DNA of 64,000 nucleotides, taken from contig CM042090.1 in assembly GCA_023512835.1 (NCBI GenBank), positions 19,560,356-19,624,355 of the forward strand, read 5' to 3'. This DNA comes from Taxillus chinensis (lineage: Eukaryota; Streptophyta; Magnoliopsida; Santalales; Loranthaceae). Position numbers and translations under genes: made by a program. The number at the start of each line of letters is the position of its first letter. The first letter of the stretch is position 1. The notes below the pieces were generated by a model that saw nothing but the letters and a program-made list of their open reading frames with translations, had not been told where the DNA came from and did not search any database. Below, in pieces: positions 24,561 through 36,112 of this stretch.

Positions 24561-25205
24561 ATGGAAGGTCTCGTTTGGGATATTGGGGAGGAGCAGGAGT
24601 ACGAACACGGTGTTCCACATATTTGGGAAATGTACGGTATATGGATCAACAACATTCGCCACTCGCTCTCAATGACACACAAGCTACTCGATTCTTTCTG
24701 GGTTCTGAGGACAGATGACAGACGCTACCATCAGATACGGAGAAATGGATGTGTCATTTGCCATCAGCCAGTTAGACACGTACATATATAGCTATTCCAT
24801 CGGCGGCCGCAACATCACCTATCACTTTTCTGATGCACGAATGGAACGTGCCTTGAAGTTCCAAGGTACGAACTTTGAGGCCCGAGTCATCATCCTAGGT
24901 TAGGTTTGAAATATATCCGGTTAGCCATTGCCAATATCTTCTATAATGATAAAAACAAGATGAAAAAGTCCATTTTTATTATGTTACACGTAGTCGCAGA
25001 AGCTGTGCGATTTAATTATTTCGAACGGGCTGCGGCTTTGGAATGCGACCGCATTGAAAGGACACACAGAAAAGGAAGAGATGCCTTTGAGGTACCACTT
25101 GCTATGGGGAGAGACATGAATGAGGATGTAGTGGTTCGCAGCATTAGCGAGGCAAAGGAGTATGTGTCCTTGATAAAATTGGATAATAATGATTTGGTTC
25201 AATAA
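24561..25205 (+). pseudogene. Ribosome-inactivating-protein (rRNA N-glycosylase, A-chain type) pseudogene
   Basis: Three fragments in order on the plus strand resemble successive parts of a RIP A chain, the enzyme that depurinates the large rRNA. The first (to about 24715) has MYGIWINNIRHSL, like the N-terminal helix. The second (about 24715-24900, another frame) has VSFAISQLDTYIYSYSIGG, like the central strand region. The third (about 24906-25205) contains HVVAEAVRFNYFE, which fits the family's active-site helix with its Glu and Arg present. Breaks: a frame change near 24700-24720, a stop at about 24901 and no ATG for the third piece. The reading frame is therefore dead as it stands, and the C-terminal part is shortened. 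Similarity was judged by eye; splice structure could explain one break but not all. Confidence 0.6.
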
Positions 25206-25856
25206 ACAAATAAAAAACCAAAAGGCCGAAAACTGAAAAAAAGGCATGGTCGAGATTGAATTTGCACTATAAGGTCGAGATTTGATGAAAGCAGACCAGG
25301 GGCATTGATCTTGACTCTGCAATGAGGTATGAGAGTTAAGCTTCTTTGTTTGTAATTTTTAGCTAACCATTTGGAGCAATAACAATACGTGTTTTACTTT
25401 GATGTCTATATTTGCTGTGCGTCTGTCAGAGTGGTTGATGATACATTCAGGCTATCCAAATGTGTCCAGATTGCTCGTCTATACCTCGAGGTAATTTTTG
25501 TCTTGAGCCTCCACGCTAGTTCTTGTCTGTGTCCTATGATCATTCTACATGAATGTAACCTTTGACTGCTAACTTGGGCCTGGCTTGGGAATTATTTTCC
25601 TGACGTCAAGGAGTGTCATCGATCTAAGGATGCTCTTGTTTATGCCTGTTTTAATGTCCCTACTTACCATTGCAACCTTTTTCTGACATTCAGCTAGAAA
25701 ATACCCACAGTGAGATTGTGTGACATGTAGTATAAAATGCCCGTGTTCTACATGACTTTTTTTTACCTTAAATGGAAGAAATTGGTAATTGGTTGCTAGC
25801 ACTACTACTATTTATTCTGCAAAATAAATGTAGTTGGATCATTTGTGAGTTTATCA
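25206..25856. other. Spacer after the RIP relic, no supported gene
   Basis: Non-coding by inspection. It contains mixed-composition sequence with a few short open frames on both strands and no recognisable motif. The right edge at about 25857 is sharp: the FRO-derived fragment starts there. Confidence 0.5.
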
Positions 25857-26486
25857 ACGTAAGGACTAATTAACAGCACTTAATTCCTACTGAAGAGTGG
25901 GTCATTCCTTTCCCCTTCATACGTGCATTATGTTTCCCTTGGACTCAAACTAGTCTGGAGACAATAGAAATTGTGAACAATAGCACATTAACATACGGTG
26001 AACTTGATTTTGCATGTAGATGGGAAGCCAAGTTGGAATGGGTGTCCTTTTGGCTTGGGTGTGTAGGTAATGTAGGCCTTGTGGTTCTAGCATAAGAGGA
26101 CAACTTGGTGCATAATGGTAATGGGTCTGGAAGTATGGAGCCTAGGTGAGACCCACGGCGGCAAATCAACCATTTTGTAGTCCTCAGTCATGACCAAATA
26201 AATATTTTGTTTTAAAAAAAAGTCACCTAGCTAGATTATGCAAACACAGTGAAAAAAGTCACCTAGACTTATTAGCTAGCCTCTCCTTCTGTTTTATTAA
26301 GGCGCAAGTAGTTATGGGGTTTGTTGGGTCGTTAATTTGGTCTCTCTATTTTTGTTCCCACCAAAATCATCAATTTTCAACCTTGGGTTCATAATCATAG
26401 TTGATTAAAAACTCAATAAAATGCATTAATAAATTTAAAATCATATTACAACCTCACTAAGGTAGGTAGGGTCGGGACTTTTGCTG
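25857..26486 (+). pseudogene. Duplicated, internally deleted fragment of the FRO ferric reductase gene
   Basis: From GTAAGGACTA at about 25857 this follows the FRO gene at 55333: all of intron 3 and the first ~70 bp of exon 4 (WEAKLEWVSFWLGCVGN against WEAKFEWVSFWLGCVGN). At about 26091, just after the codons for LVVL, it jumps to sequence matching 56390 onward in FRO intron 4 (AAGAGGACAACTTGGTGCAT against AAGAGGACGAGTTGGCGCAT) and runs to the position of 56752. About 830 bp of FRO (55557-56386) is absent. It begins exactly at a splice donor and cannot be translated as a gene. It abuts the malectin-gene fragment at 26486. Confidence 0.88.
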
Positions 26487-26725
26487 CAGTGTGCATATTG
26501 TTGGCCAAATCTGTAATGAAGAGCTGTCAGCCAAAATCTGTTACGAAGAGCTGCAGTAGAGCGAGTGGTGGCGTGTCAGTTCTACTGATTGCTGCAGTAT
26601 GCATATTGTTGGCTGCATCTGTGGTTCTGCATCGGAGGAGGACATGGGCGAATGACACCATCGGTTGGTCCCAGTTGCCCGTGGATATCACTGAAGTTTA
26701 TTTCAAACGTGGGAGTCAAAAGTGA
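26486..26725 (+). pseudogene. C-terminal fragment of the malectin CrRLK1L gene
   Basis: It encodes the end of the protein at 14694-16139: KSCSRASGG, VSVLLIAAVCILLAASVVL, DTIGWSQLPVDI and FKRGSQK-stop, with a few substitutions (HRRM to HRRR, NEVHF to TEVYF). The 5' edge is scrambled by a short internal repeat, so CILLAKSVMKSCQPKSVTK precedes the true segment. It has no signal peptide or malectin domains of its own. The shared premature end shows that the kinase had already been lost before this duplication. Confidence 0.88.
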
Positions 26726-28487
26726 TCAGGTAAGTCTTTAAGTTTTTATAATATATTGTTCAGGGAGGACGGCGCATCCTGTAGGAATGTAATTGCAATC
26801 AATTAACACCATGTGACCAAAGATCAAGTTTGAATCTGAATCCTCGTTGAGCTAGCTTTTTGTTTTGAGTGTTGTGCTGCTTCTTTGTAAGTGTATTTAT
26901 ACGAATGAGTTTAGCCAGAATGAACATTTAGCGGTCTCTCTGTGGATATGATTCTGCAGCTGCCACGCTCTTCTGTATAAAACTGGATTGAGTGGATATT
27001 TTCTGTATTGTTGAATACCTATTTGAAGCTCAGACTTTGAGGCTTAGGGTGCCTTTGTAAAGTCATGTTTCATATTACCATCTTATCTGTTTTTTTTCCT
27101 ACTAAGCACATAAGCCCATAAGAACTTCTTGACGTCACTCTAGCAGCCTCAATGTTATTGCTCGCTCGCCCGCCCCGCTGCTTACTGTCTGCCGCTTCTT
27201 GGCAGCCACAACAGTTAATAATAGCCACGTCAGAAGAGGGAGCGAACGGAGATGAGGGTGACGGGTGAGGGACGATTGGACGCCATATGTGTCGTCATTT
27301 GTCTTTGGGGCAGTTCTCCTTTAAAAAAAACTTTGATTTATAAATATAATAATAGTTAGTAAGTGTATAAACACATGTTGTCCCAATAATAATAAGGCTT
27401 TGATTTACCCATACACTGTCACTAAACAGAACGATAGATTGAGGAAAACAAATACTAGAATGCGAGGAATAAAGGTTGGGGTTGCCACCCCATACAGAGG
27501 CTCGTCTTGCCTCCCCCAACCAGAAGGAGATCTCCAGGTGTCTCTTCCAAGAGGGCGCTTGCTACGCGTTGAAGGACTACAATCAAGCCAAGCACCCATT
27601 AATTGATGTGCCGAACTTCAGGTGATCAAGCTCACCTAAAGAGAAAAAAATTACACACCGGGTGGACCTCCTGGTGAGTTTTCAGACGAGTGCAAGTTAC
27701 CAGGCTTCATTTAGGGCTCCTGGAGCAAAGCCTTCTGGGCGTGTGGTGTGGTGTTGGTCCGACCATCTCAAATCTTCCTTGAGAGTTGGTCCGTTTGTCT
27801 CCTGAATTCAGACATCCAACCTAAAGCAGCGGGTTATCCGTGCTTGCTCTTAGTCAACGGTAGTGTGTTTGCTTTGTGGATCATTGTAACCCCCTGCAAA
27901 GTGCAAACAAACCTACTTTCTATTATTCTTAATTATCTGTATAAAGGGAAAGGAATCTCTCGTAACCAATTATGATTAGATGTCAGATTCCTTAATTATT
28001 CTTAATTATCTGAATTTTTAAAAAACATAATTTCTAGTGCAAACATATATAAACATAATTGAAGGTGCCTGTAAAATTATTATGAATAACAGATTATTCA
28101 TAATAGAAACAAATTAATAATTATTTGTGTTTCCATTAATTATTGTTTTATTTATGAATTAATGGTATTTCCATTGTTTACGAATTTATTATAATTTTTT
28201 ATTATAATTATTAATGGATAATAATTTTTTTATTTTCTTATTTGGTTATCCATTATTAATGTATAACCAAATCTACTTTATTCTTGTGTTTTTATTATTT
28301 TTAATTAAGTAAAATTTTAAACTTTTTATTCAATTATAATGCTTTAAATTTTTTTACAAAACATTGTGTAATATTTTTACCTTTTTAATATTTCTTTATC
28401 CTTCTTTGTTTGACATTTGATGCTTGAATTGTTTGGGATTAGATATGTGAGAATGGTTCAAAATCTCAAACGATGCTAGTAAAATGA
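26726..28487. other. Non-coding spacer with repeated 'R' segment
   Basis: 26730-27770 has no supported gene; small open frames at 27400-27606 lie on both strands without motif support. 27774-27888 recurs at 33185-33290 (GTCCGTTTGTCTCCT.AATTCAGACATCC). 27888-28470 recurs, interrupted, at 43870-43947, 44915-45220 and 45650-45790. These shared pieces are the outer flanks of FBA copies B and C. Confidence 0.7.
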
Positions 28488-29115
28488 GTATGTGCTTTGT
28501 CACAATATCGTCCACCCATGATTCTAGTGCAGGGCTTGGAAGAATGAACATTGAGAATAGAATCGATGAGCTAACGTGAATAACCAATTTTAAATTTGTG
28601 AATCTTGTTTATTTGCAGGGGATCACATTAGAAACAAGCAAATGGTTCATGGATTTAGCGGCTTCTTACCATTTATTGCACTGCAGTGTTGTAATCTATT
28701 TGGAAGAGAACATAGAAACAATAAAACTTGGAGCTTTGCTTCCAATTTGATCCTTACAAAAACCGACTGATTAGATACTTGTGTAAAATTATTAGTATGT
28801 TATCGCATTGGATCCCTTTTTTTTTTTTTGCCACCATGCAAAAGAGCACAAAATGGCCTTGCAAGATGCAGTTTTTTCTTAGAACATTCTGTAAGAGTCG
28901 AAGGAGAATCTCTTGGCCTTATATTGTACAACTTTAAGACTTAGATCATGTTTGGTACATATTGTTTTTCATTTTTGAAAACAAGTTTTTAATTTAAAAA
29001 ATTGATTCCAAAATTTAAAAATGTTTGGTATAAATGCTTCAAAAGAAAACGGTTAAAACGTCAATTTAGAAATAGTTCAGACTTTTATATGGCTTTCATT
29101 TCATATAAAACGTCA

Positions 29116-29164
<49 letters not shown>

Positions 29165-30925
29165 AACAAATGTGATATCATAAACAGTGTAAAAGCCCAA
29201 AATTATTATATAAAATTATGTATGAAATGGTTTGCAACAAGTATTTATTAAATCAAATAAATGAAGCAAATTTAATAAAACAAATTGTTCGTTATAGTTT
29301 TATATAGGCACCTATTCCAAATAATTGATCAATGAAAATTAAATATAATTACTAATTGGAATTAATTCAAAATTATTTTAAAATTTCAAACTTTGACACC
29401 AACTAGCCAAATTGTACTCAAAATTAACAAGCTTTTATCTCATCATACTTGTTTATTTAAAAGAAAAAATAAATATTTTAATTGATAAATGATTAAAATA
29501 GATATACGGAATAGTACGATTTAAAAAGGTAAATTATTAAAATAAAATATAAAGTTGTAATTTTGATTATTTTGAAGATACATTTTTAAAAGTTTGTAGT
29601 GGATGCTTAAAGATATATAAAAGTGTTTTATTATTTTTAATTAAGTAAATTTTTTTTAAAATTTTGTGCTATATTTTTACCCTTTTAATATTTCTTTATC
29701 CTTCTTTGTTTGGCATTTGATGCTCGAATTGCTTGGTTGGGAATGTGAGGATGGTTTAAGACCGCATTCGATGCTAGTAATATCATAGTTTTTTTTGTTT
29801 TTCTCATGATAGTATTTTCATTGTTCTAGTGATAATTCTTGTAGTGTTTGAGTCTATTATAATTCGCATCATTCTGTTACTGTCTTTTTTTGTTTTAACT
29901 ATGCATGGTAATTCACTTTTTGTGCATATATGTGTTGTATAATAGTTCATATAGATGTAATTTGTTGTAGTCTTTGGAATTAAGAAATCAATTTTACATT
30001 GTTCGCATAAGTTTGCAGCTTTAAGCACATCTTAAAGATATTACATATTCTAAAAGCTTTTAAAGTCAACTAAAACGTCTTCATCAAGCTATAGTTAATG
30101 GATACATCTTATCCTTTTGAATTTTTCGCTTCTACTCACATTCTTCCTTTCATGATAATACAATCCTTTCTTCTTTCCTTTCTCATCCTCGCCATCAGAC
30201 TTTCTATCCATGCGAGAAAAGAATGGGAAAAAATTTATTATGTAGCAAGAATGAATTTTTTTAAAAAAATAGAAATAAAAACATTGTGGAGACAACCAAG
30301 TGTAATTTTCAAAGTCATTATCAGTAGCAGTAAAATAAAAAAAAATCTAGCACTGTATGGGAACGATTAATAAAAAGTAAACGATTTGAAGCTGAAAGCA
30401 TACAGAGAAGGTTATGCATGTGAGAGAGACGGTTATGCATATGGTTATATCTAACTGATATCAGGAATGTCGTTGAGCTTAGACTTTGTTTTCTCCGGTG
30501 CCTTTGAGATTGTTTGGCTGAATCTGTATGCTTTTGTCTCTTGTCTTGTTGATCTTCTCTCCGTTTGTTCTTTTTGAGCTGAATTGAGTTTGTAATTGTC
30601 TCGTGCTCCTTGTATATTTACTTTCTCATGCACTTCTCGTGTACTATTTTTAATAAAATTCACTTAAAAAAAAAAAACTAGTATCAGCATCCAGCTATAT
30701 AATTTCAACCATATGTGACCAATCCTGTCATACAGGCTGATGCGGTAAGGTATGGGGCAACTATACAGTTGTAGCCACAGGCCAAATTCAATATTCCATT
30801 CTAAAAAGAAAATACTACTTGGTGGCAAGGCATGTTTAGTGGTCGTTTGGTTCTCAGAAGCAGAATGAGCAATATAGAGATGTAAAAAATTTGAGCTTTC
30901 CAAATCACTGTACTACAAATCAAAG
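28488..30925. repeat. Flank family copy B, with (TA)n tract
   Basis: 28488-30175 matches 16236-17940 from the 3' flank of the malectin gene. At about 30178 it jumps to sequence matching 18838 (TTTCTCATCCTCGCCATCAGAC), so roughly 0.9 kb present in copies A and C is missing here. (TA)n at 29119-29162. About 30450-30670 is extra sequence not seen in copy A at the corresponding place. 30670-30925 is the 3' flank shared by all three FBA copies. Confidence 0.8.
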
Positions 30926-30940
30926 ACGGATTGGGACAAG

Positions 30941-32614
30941 TCAATGGCGCAGGAGGGAATCATAATCATAGCGGCAATGGGGCAGTAAGAAATGAAAATT
31001 ACACCAATAAAGCATATATAAGTAGGGGACGGACAGTCTAGGGATGGTGATTACCTGCAGTGACTTGTGGGGGGAAACCTGGCTGTAAACATAGGGTTCG
31101 ACCCCACCATGGCTACCGTAATATATATCATAGTCGTGCTGGATGTGAGGACACACGAGCGTGTTTTCTTTGAGGTTGAACACAAAGAGCCTCTGGTGGT
31201 AGAGATGCAGAATCAAGACGTCCTTGGAAAGGTAGAGGATGCGATAGGAAGAACTAACAGCATGGGGGAACACTATTGAGGCAATATTGGTCCACGATGA
31301 TTCAATGCCGTATTCTCTCATTTTCCATATATCAAGCACTCTAGAAACATGACTAGAATAACTCCGATCATCCAATATAATACAACCTCTGGTGGCAAAC
31401 GCAAGGCATCCGTCTAGAGTCCAAAGTGATGATGCTTTGAGAGAATGGGAATTGGAGCCGTAGGTAGGAGGCAGGGGCAGAATTTGGAACTTTTCGGTTG
31501 CTAGATTGAATGAAACAATCACGGTCTGAGACCGACCGTCATCAGATATAGAAACGACCCAATTCAGACATCCCGCATAAGAGACGGCCCCATTACAAAA
31601 ATACGACTGAATATCGCAACGGGTTTGGGAAAAGGAAAAACCCTGAACGCTCTTCCAAGAATTAGATTTAGAGTAGAGGGAGAAAACCTCAACCTCGAGC
31701 GTGTCGCCTGCAAAGATCTTCACCACCTTGTAATCACCAGAGGACTTATCGTAACCGAACCCAAAAGTTAGGCGGCTCAAGTCCTCCGAAGAATGGCGAA
31801 AATGCGGCAATTCTCTAGACTCTGGAATGGAAGGGTTCCACACGATCACAGAAACTTTATTGCGAAAAGGTCCGGACCGCAGACAGTAGAGCCCATTGCA
31901 GGAGCCAATAATCTCTGCATCGTAGGCTTGGGGTGGGAGAGGATGCTTAATGGAGGGAATGAGCTTGGAGGGTGGAGGGGGGAAGGGTAGGTAGTAGGCT
32001 ATCCCGAACTCTTCTTCAACCTCAGCAGGCCTATGAAGATGGCGGGTCAATGAAAACAAGGATAATGATATGGGTGATGTGGCGGGTGATGGCGGTGTTG
32101 GAACATCGGCCGTGTCGTCGGGAATCACCAAACCTAGGTACCACAACGGACAATTCCTCGGGATTTCTGAAGTGGGATGGAAATCTCCCAGTAACGTTAC
32201 TTTAGGTTTAGGCGCGCTGGAATATGGGGCAAAGTAGGGAACTCCAGGGTGCTCTGTGCGATTCCCAAGGGGATCTAACTCGCTCCTCTTAACCTTGGAG
32301 TTGGAAGTACGTGAAACAAACCAGCATTCGCAGTGACTGGTGTAACGACATCTCTCTGCTGATTCCACTTCTGACCACTCATGTTTCTTCTTACCTCTTT
32401 CATCATCCGCAACGGCAACAGCAACTTCAACGGCAAAGGGGGTGGTGGTATAATGTGAATCTGAATCTGATGTTACTTCCGGCGATTCATCTTTTCTTCT
32501 TGTTTCCGATCTCTCTGATTTCAACTTCGGACTCCCTGTTTTTTCCCATCTCTTTAACCTTGTCCTTTTCATTCGCGATCTGGTATTGGTAACCAAATCT
32601 AAACCTGATGCCAT
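30941..32614 (-). CDS. FBA-domain protein without recognisable F-box, copy B
   Basis: Single-exon frame of 557 codons from ATG 32614, differing from copy A mainly by scattered substitutions and by loss of the 27-residue block containing SYGGEALFAPMGASD near the N terminus (MASGLDLVTNTRSRMKRTRL follows directly). The FBA core is intact: EIIGSCNGLYCLRSGPF, LTFGFGYDKSSGDYKVVKIF, DTLEVEVFSLYSKSNSWKSV, and the same C terminus SLLRH. The basic N-terminal half is kept (KSERSETRRKDE), again with no F-box. The maintained frame over more than 1.6 kb, with in-frame rather than frame-breaking indels, suggests coding constraint or a recent duplication. Function would be as for copy A. Confidence 0.78.
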   Translation of the reverse strand: MASGLDLVTNTRSRMKRTRLKRWEKTGSPKLKSERSETRRKDESPEVTSDSDSHYTTTPFAVEVAVAVADDERGKKKHEWSEVESAERCRYTSHCECWFVSRTSNSKVKRSELDPLGNRTEHPGVPYFAPYSSAPKPKVTLLGDFHPTSEIPRNCPLWYLGLVIPDDTADVPTPPSPATSPISLSLFSLTRHLHRPAEVEEEFGIAYYLPFPPPPSKLIPSIKHPLPPQAYDAEIIGSCNGLYCLRSGPFRNKVSVIVWNPSIPESRELPHFRHSSEDLSRLTFGFGYDKSSGDYKVVKIFAGDTLEVEVFSLYSKSNSWKSVQGFSFSQTRCDIQSYFCNGAVSYAGCLNWVVSISDDGRSQTVIVSFNLATEKFQILPLPPTYGSNSHSLKASSLWTLDGCLAFATRGCIILDDRSYSSHVSRVLDIWKMREYGIESSWTNIASIVFPHAVSSSYRILYLSKDVLILHLYHQRLFVFNLKENTLVCPHIQHDYDIYYGSHGGVEPYVYSQVSPHKSLQVITIPRLSVPYLYMLYWCNFHFLLPHCRYDYDSLLRH

Positions 32615-32879
32615 ACCCACAAACAAACCCCCAAGTTCTTCTGAATCTCAACAAACCCTCCGCTCACCTTCTCTCTCGTAACCAAAAAGAAAAACGCAGA
32701 AGAAGCCAACGCCAGAGCAAGGAAGGCCTCAATTTCTCTCTAACCCTAGCCCTACTAGATCTGTGCGATCGTCCGTCCCATGCTTTTACAGACCCACCAA
32801 AGGTCAACAACCCCCTTCTAAGTTCTAACCGTACCGCAGTTACCCTACAAACAAACCTACTTCCTAGGAGCACATGTTC

Positions 32880-33554
32880 GCTTACAAACTAACCGACCCA
32901 AATCATGTCTCCAGTAATCAAGCGTATGTTTCCAAATTTTATACTTTATTTAATTAAAATATTTTAAAATATTATGTAATACTTTTACCCTGAATATTTT
33001 TTAATTGTTTGGCATTTGATGCTTGAATTGCTTGGAGTTGGAGATGTGAGAATGGTTCAAGACCTCTTTCTATGCTAGTAAAATCATCCTAGTTTTTTGC
33101 TTTTTTCGTAACAGTATTTTCATAGCTTGCAATTCTTGAGTTCTTTTGCTCTAAAAATCAAATTTGTTGGGATATGTTCATATGTTGGTCCGTTTGTCTC
33201 CTTAATTCAGACATCCAACCTAAAGCAGTGGGTTATCCGTGCTTGCTCTTGGTCAACGGTAGTGTGTTTGCTTTATGGATCATTGCATTAGATTTTGTTC
33301 GGCTTTTAATAAGTTTGACATAGTAAATTTGTATTTCCTCTGGTTTTGGCACTAAGCGCATAAAATTTTCTTCTATGATTTGATATTCAATGCAAATAAA
33401 TTGTTAATTGGAAAATAAAATTTTCTTCTTATATGTGTCGTAATAATTTTTAGTAAGTCTTAGATTAGTTTTTCTTATTCAATAATTAATAATTGAAATA
33501 GAGAGCATCTTAGATTTTTAAAAATCCAAACAAGAATTAAAAATCACTCAAAGA

Positions 33555-33585
<31 letters not shown>

Positions 33586-33840
33586 TAGTCTGCTGTCATA
33601 AATATTTTATAAAAAGAAAGATTTAATAGATTTCTTTGAATAGTAATGATGTTTTGTACTTATATAAAAAAATTATAATATTACATCATTAGATACAAAC
33701 TCAATGATAAATATGAATTTTAGACTTGTTTATATAAAAGTTTATATTATAAATTATAATATAGATTTATAGTAGATATACGATGGGCTATTACATACCA
33801 AAAACAATTAAAATTTTAAAAGTTATCCAGGGACTATAAC
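32880..33840. other. Spacer between FBA copy B and the transposon
   Basis: No gene. 32945-33080 resembles the 'TTTGGCATTTGATGCTTGAATTG' segment also seen at 17440, 28410, 29710, 45735 and 49290. 33185-33290 matches 27774-27888. 33425-33690 matches 53155-53415 (GAGAGCATCTTAGATTT.TAAAAATCC). The PIF/Harbinger element begins at 33844. Confidence 0.7.
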
Positions 33841-34138
33841 ATAGGCCCAGTTTGCAAATGCTTTTTGGAGGCTGCTTCTGCTTATTTTATAAGCAGAAGC
33901 AGCAAAAGATGTTTGGTAAAATTTTTAAAAGTGCTTATAAAAAAATTTTCTGCTTTTTTTAAATAAAAAGCAGAAGCAATTTCAGGGTTGCTTTTAAAAA
34001 CTGCTTAAACAAGAAGCAGATTTAAAATTTTAAAAATGACAATTATCTCCTCTCCCCACCCCAATTTTTAATAATTGTTATTTTTAAAATCGGCTACCCT
34101 AGTGCCCCCAATTCCTTCAGCCTTCCTCGCACCAGGCA

Positions 34139-34362
34139 GCCCCTCAACGCCTCCACCAAGCTCAACGCCTCCACCAAGCACAGCGGCAACGGCTGCCCCT
34201 CAACGCCTCCACCAAGCACAGCGGCAACGGCAGCCCCTCAACGCCTCCACCAAGCACAGCGGCAACGGTTGCCCCTCAACGCCTCCACCAAGCACAGCGG
34301 CAACGACAGCCCCTCAACGCCTCCACCAAGCACAGCGGCAACGGCAGCCCTCCTCTCTCTCC
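34139..34362. repeat. 38-bp minisatellite in the transposon's left subterminal region
   Basis: About five and a half direct copies of a 38-bp unit (CCCCTCAACGCCTCCACCAA followed by GCACAGCGGCAACGGCAG). Because 38 is not a multiple of three, the unit cycles through all frames, producing an open but non-genuine proline/glutamine-rich frame at 34075-34389. Confidence 0.92.
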
Positions 34363-35074
34363 CTTAGTGCACCCCCCCTCCTCGGCTGAGACTCTGTACG
34401 GTCAGTTCATCTCTTGTCTCCAAGCAAACTCTGTCGTGTGTATATTACAAATTATAATGATGAAAAATGAGTGTTTTGATTGATTTTTATTGGATTGTTA
34501 ATTTGATTTTTCTGTCTGGGCATAAACAACTTGAAATATAGAATGTTTTGTGTTCTTCATTCGATCTGCTTATGCATATTGGGTTGTTGAATGTTTGGGG
34601 AATGACGTGTTGACAATTAGTTATATGTATTGATATAATAATTTTGTGAACTTTCTCACTGTTGTCATGCTTTTCTTTCCCTTTTACCAGAATCTTAATG
34701 TTTGTATTCCACCCACAATGCTATACCACCTCCATAGAACTGCATGTGGACAAATTTAAACAGTTTTTCCAATGTAAATATTTTTGGTTTAGCATCTATT
34801 TTTTGGGCTGAAGTTCGTGTTCTCAGGAGTCTAATTATTGCTCTCTTGAGTAGGAATTCTTTCTCGAGAAAGATTCCCAAGCAATATAGTGAACTAACCC
34901 ATCTTCAACACCTTGATCTGAAGTTTAACTATCTCACTAAGACACCCAATTAAACACCTTGCGCTGAAATAGTCGGCTGTCCCAATTATGCATGAATAAT
35001 TTCCCAACTTATTTTAATTTTTTAAGTGTTTATTTTCTCTTATAATATTTTAATATTATGATTTTTCTAATTAG

Positions 35075-36112
35075 ATGGAAAATGAGAAAAATAGTGGCAA
35101 CTATTCTGAAATTAAGTCAAGTGTCCTAAGAGTTAAGGCTATATGGGATGTTGAAAGCACTAATGCATTTTGTGAGTTATGCATCAAAGAAGTGGAAGCT
35201 GGACACCGCCCAGGAACTCATTTTGATAAAGTAGGGTGGTCAAACTTGTGTGAAAATTTTAATAAAGCAACCGGAAGAATGTATACAAAGCCACAATTGA
35301 AGAACAAATGGGATGCTCTTAAGACTGATTGGAAAATGTGGAAGGATTTAATTGGGAAAGAAACTGGACTTGGATGGAATTCAAATAAGAAGACTGTTGA
35401 TGCATCTGATGATTGGTGGCAAAGTAAATTACAGGTAATATTGCTGTCTTTGTATTTCATTTTCCTCATTTTTTAATTTTTTTCCATGTTGTCATATTCT
35501 AAATTATTATAATATGTACAGAAATATCCTCAAGCATCAAAGTTCCGCAGAGAAGGCATTGCACCAGATATGGAAGAAAAGTTTGACAGGATGTTTATGA
35601 ATACCATAGCAACAGGGGATTATGCTTGGACTCCTGCATCAGGATTTGTTCCATCTGAATCTGAAAAAGTATCTACCGTGGAAGTTTCTCTAATTGAGAG
35701 TAGTGGTAATTCTGATGAAAACAATATTCAAGAAGCTTCAAAACATATTCAAAGAAAAAGATCAAGGGAGGAACTAGGAAAACAATCCACAAGATGGATG
35801 AAAAGGAAAAATAAGGCGAATGTGGGAGGCGCAGCAATGCTTTCTCAACAAATTAATCGTCTTGTAGATGCAGTTGAGGGCTGCAAGAGTTCTGAAGTAT
35901 CTTCTGGTTCTAACAAGATACCTGAGTTTACCATAACAAAATGTATAGAGGTTCTCAAAGATATCCCAGGGCTAGATAAACCTCTATATTTTTTTGCAAG
36001 TGACCTATTTTGTGCAAAAGAGAAGAGAGAAGTGTTTATGGCCATGGATGAAACTGATAAACTTAGTTGGCTCAAGTATGAGCATGAGCATGCACATGCA
36101 CATGCAGGATAG
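35075..36112 (+). CDS. Myb/SANT-like DNA-binding protein of PIF/Harbinger element (ORF1)
   Basis: Two exons, 35075-35434 and 35522-36112 (donor ACAG|GTAATA, acceptor TGTACAG), giving 316 residues in one frame. Residues about 18-118 form the Myb/SANT-like (Myb_DNA-bind_3) fold: KAIWDVESTNAFCELCIKEV, GWSNLCENFNKATGR, QLKNKWDALKTDWKMWKDL, and TGLGWNSNKKTVDASDDWW. The linker is acidic/serine-rich, followed by a basic patch (QRKRSREELGKQSTRWMKRK) resembling a nuclear signal. The C-terminal region (about 260-310) is typical of this family, ending in an EHEHAHAHAG tail. In PIF/Harbinger elements this protein binds the transposon ends and helps import the transposase. It is intact here and co-oriented with the transposase 240 bp downstream. 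Confidence 0.9.

Noticed and set aside
34075..34389. Pro/Gln-rich open frame at the transposon left end
   Set aside because: Product of the 38-bp minisatellite cycling through three frames.
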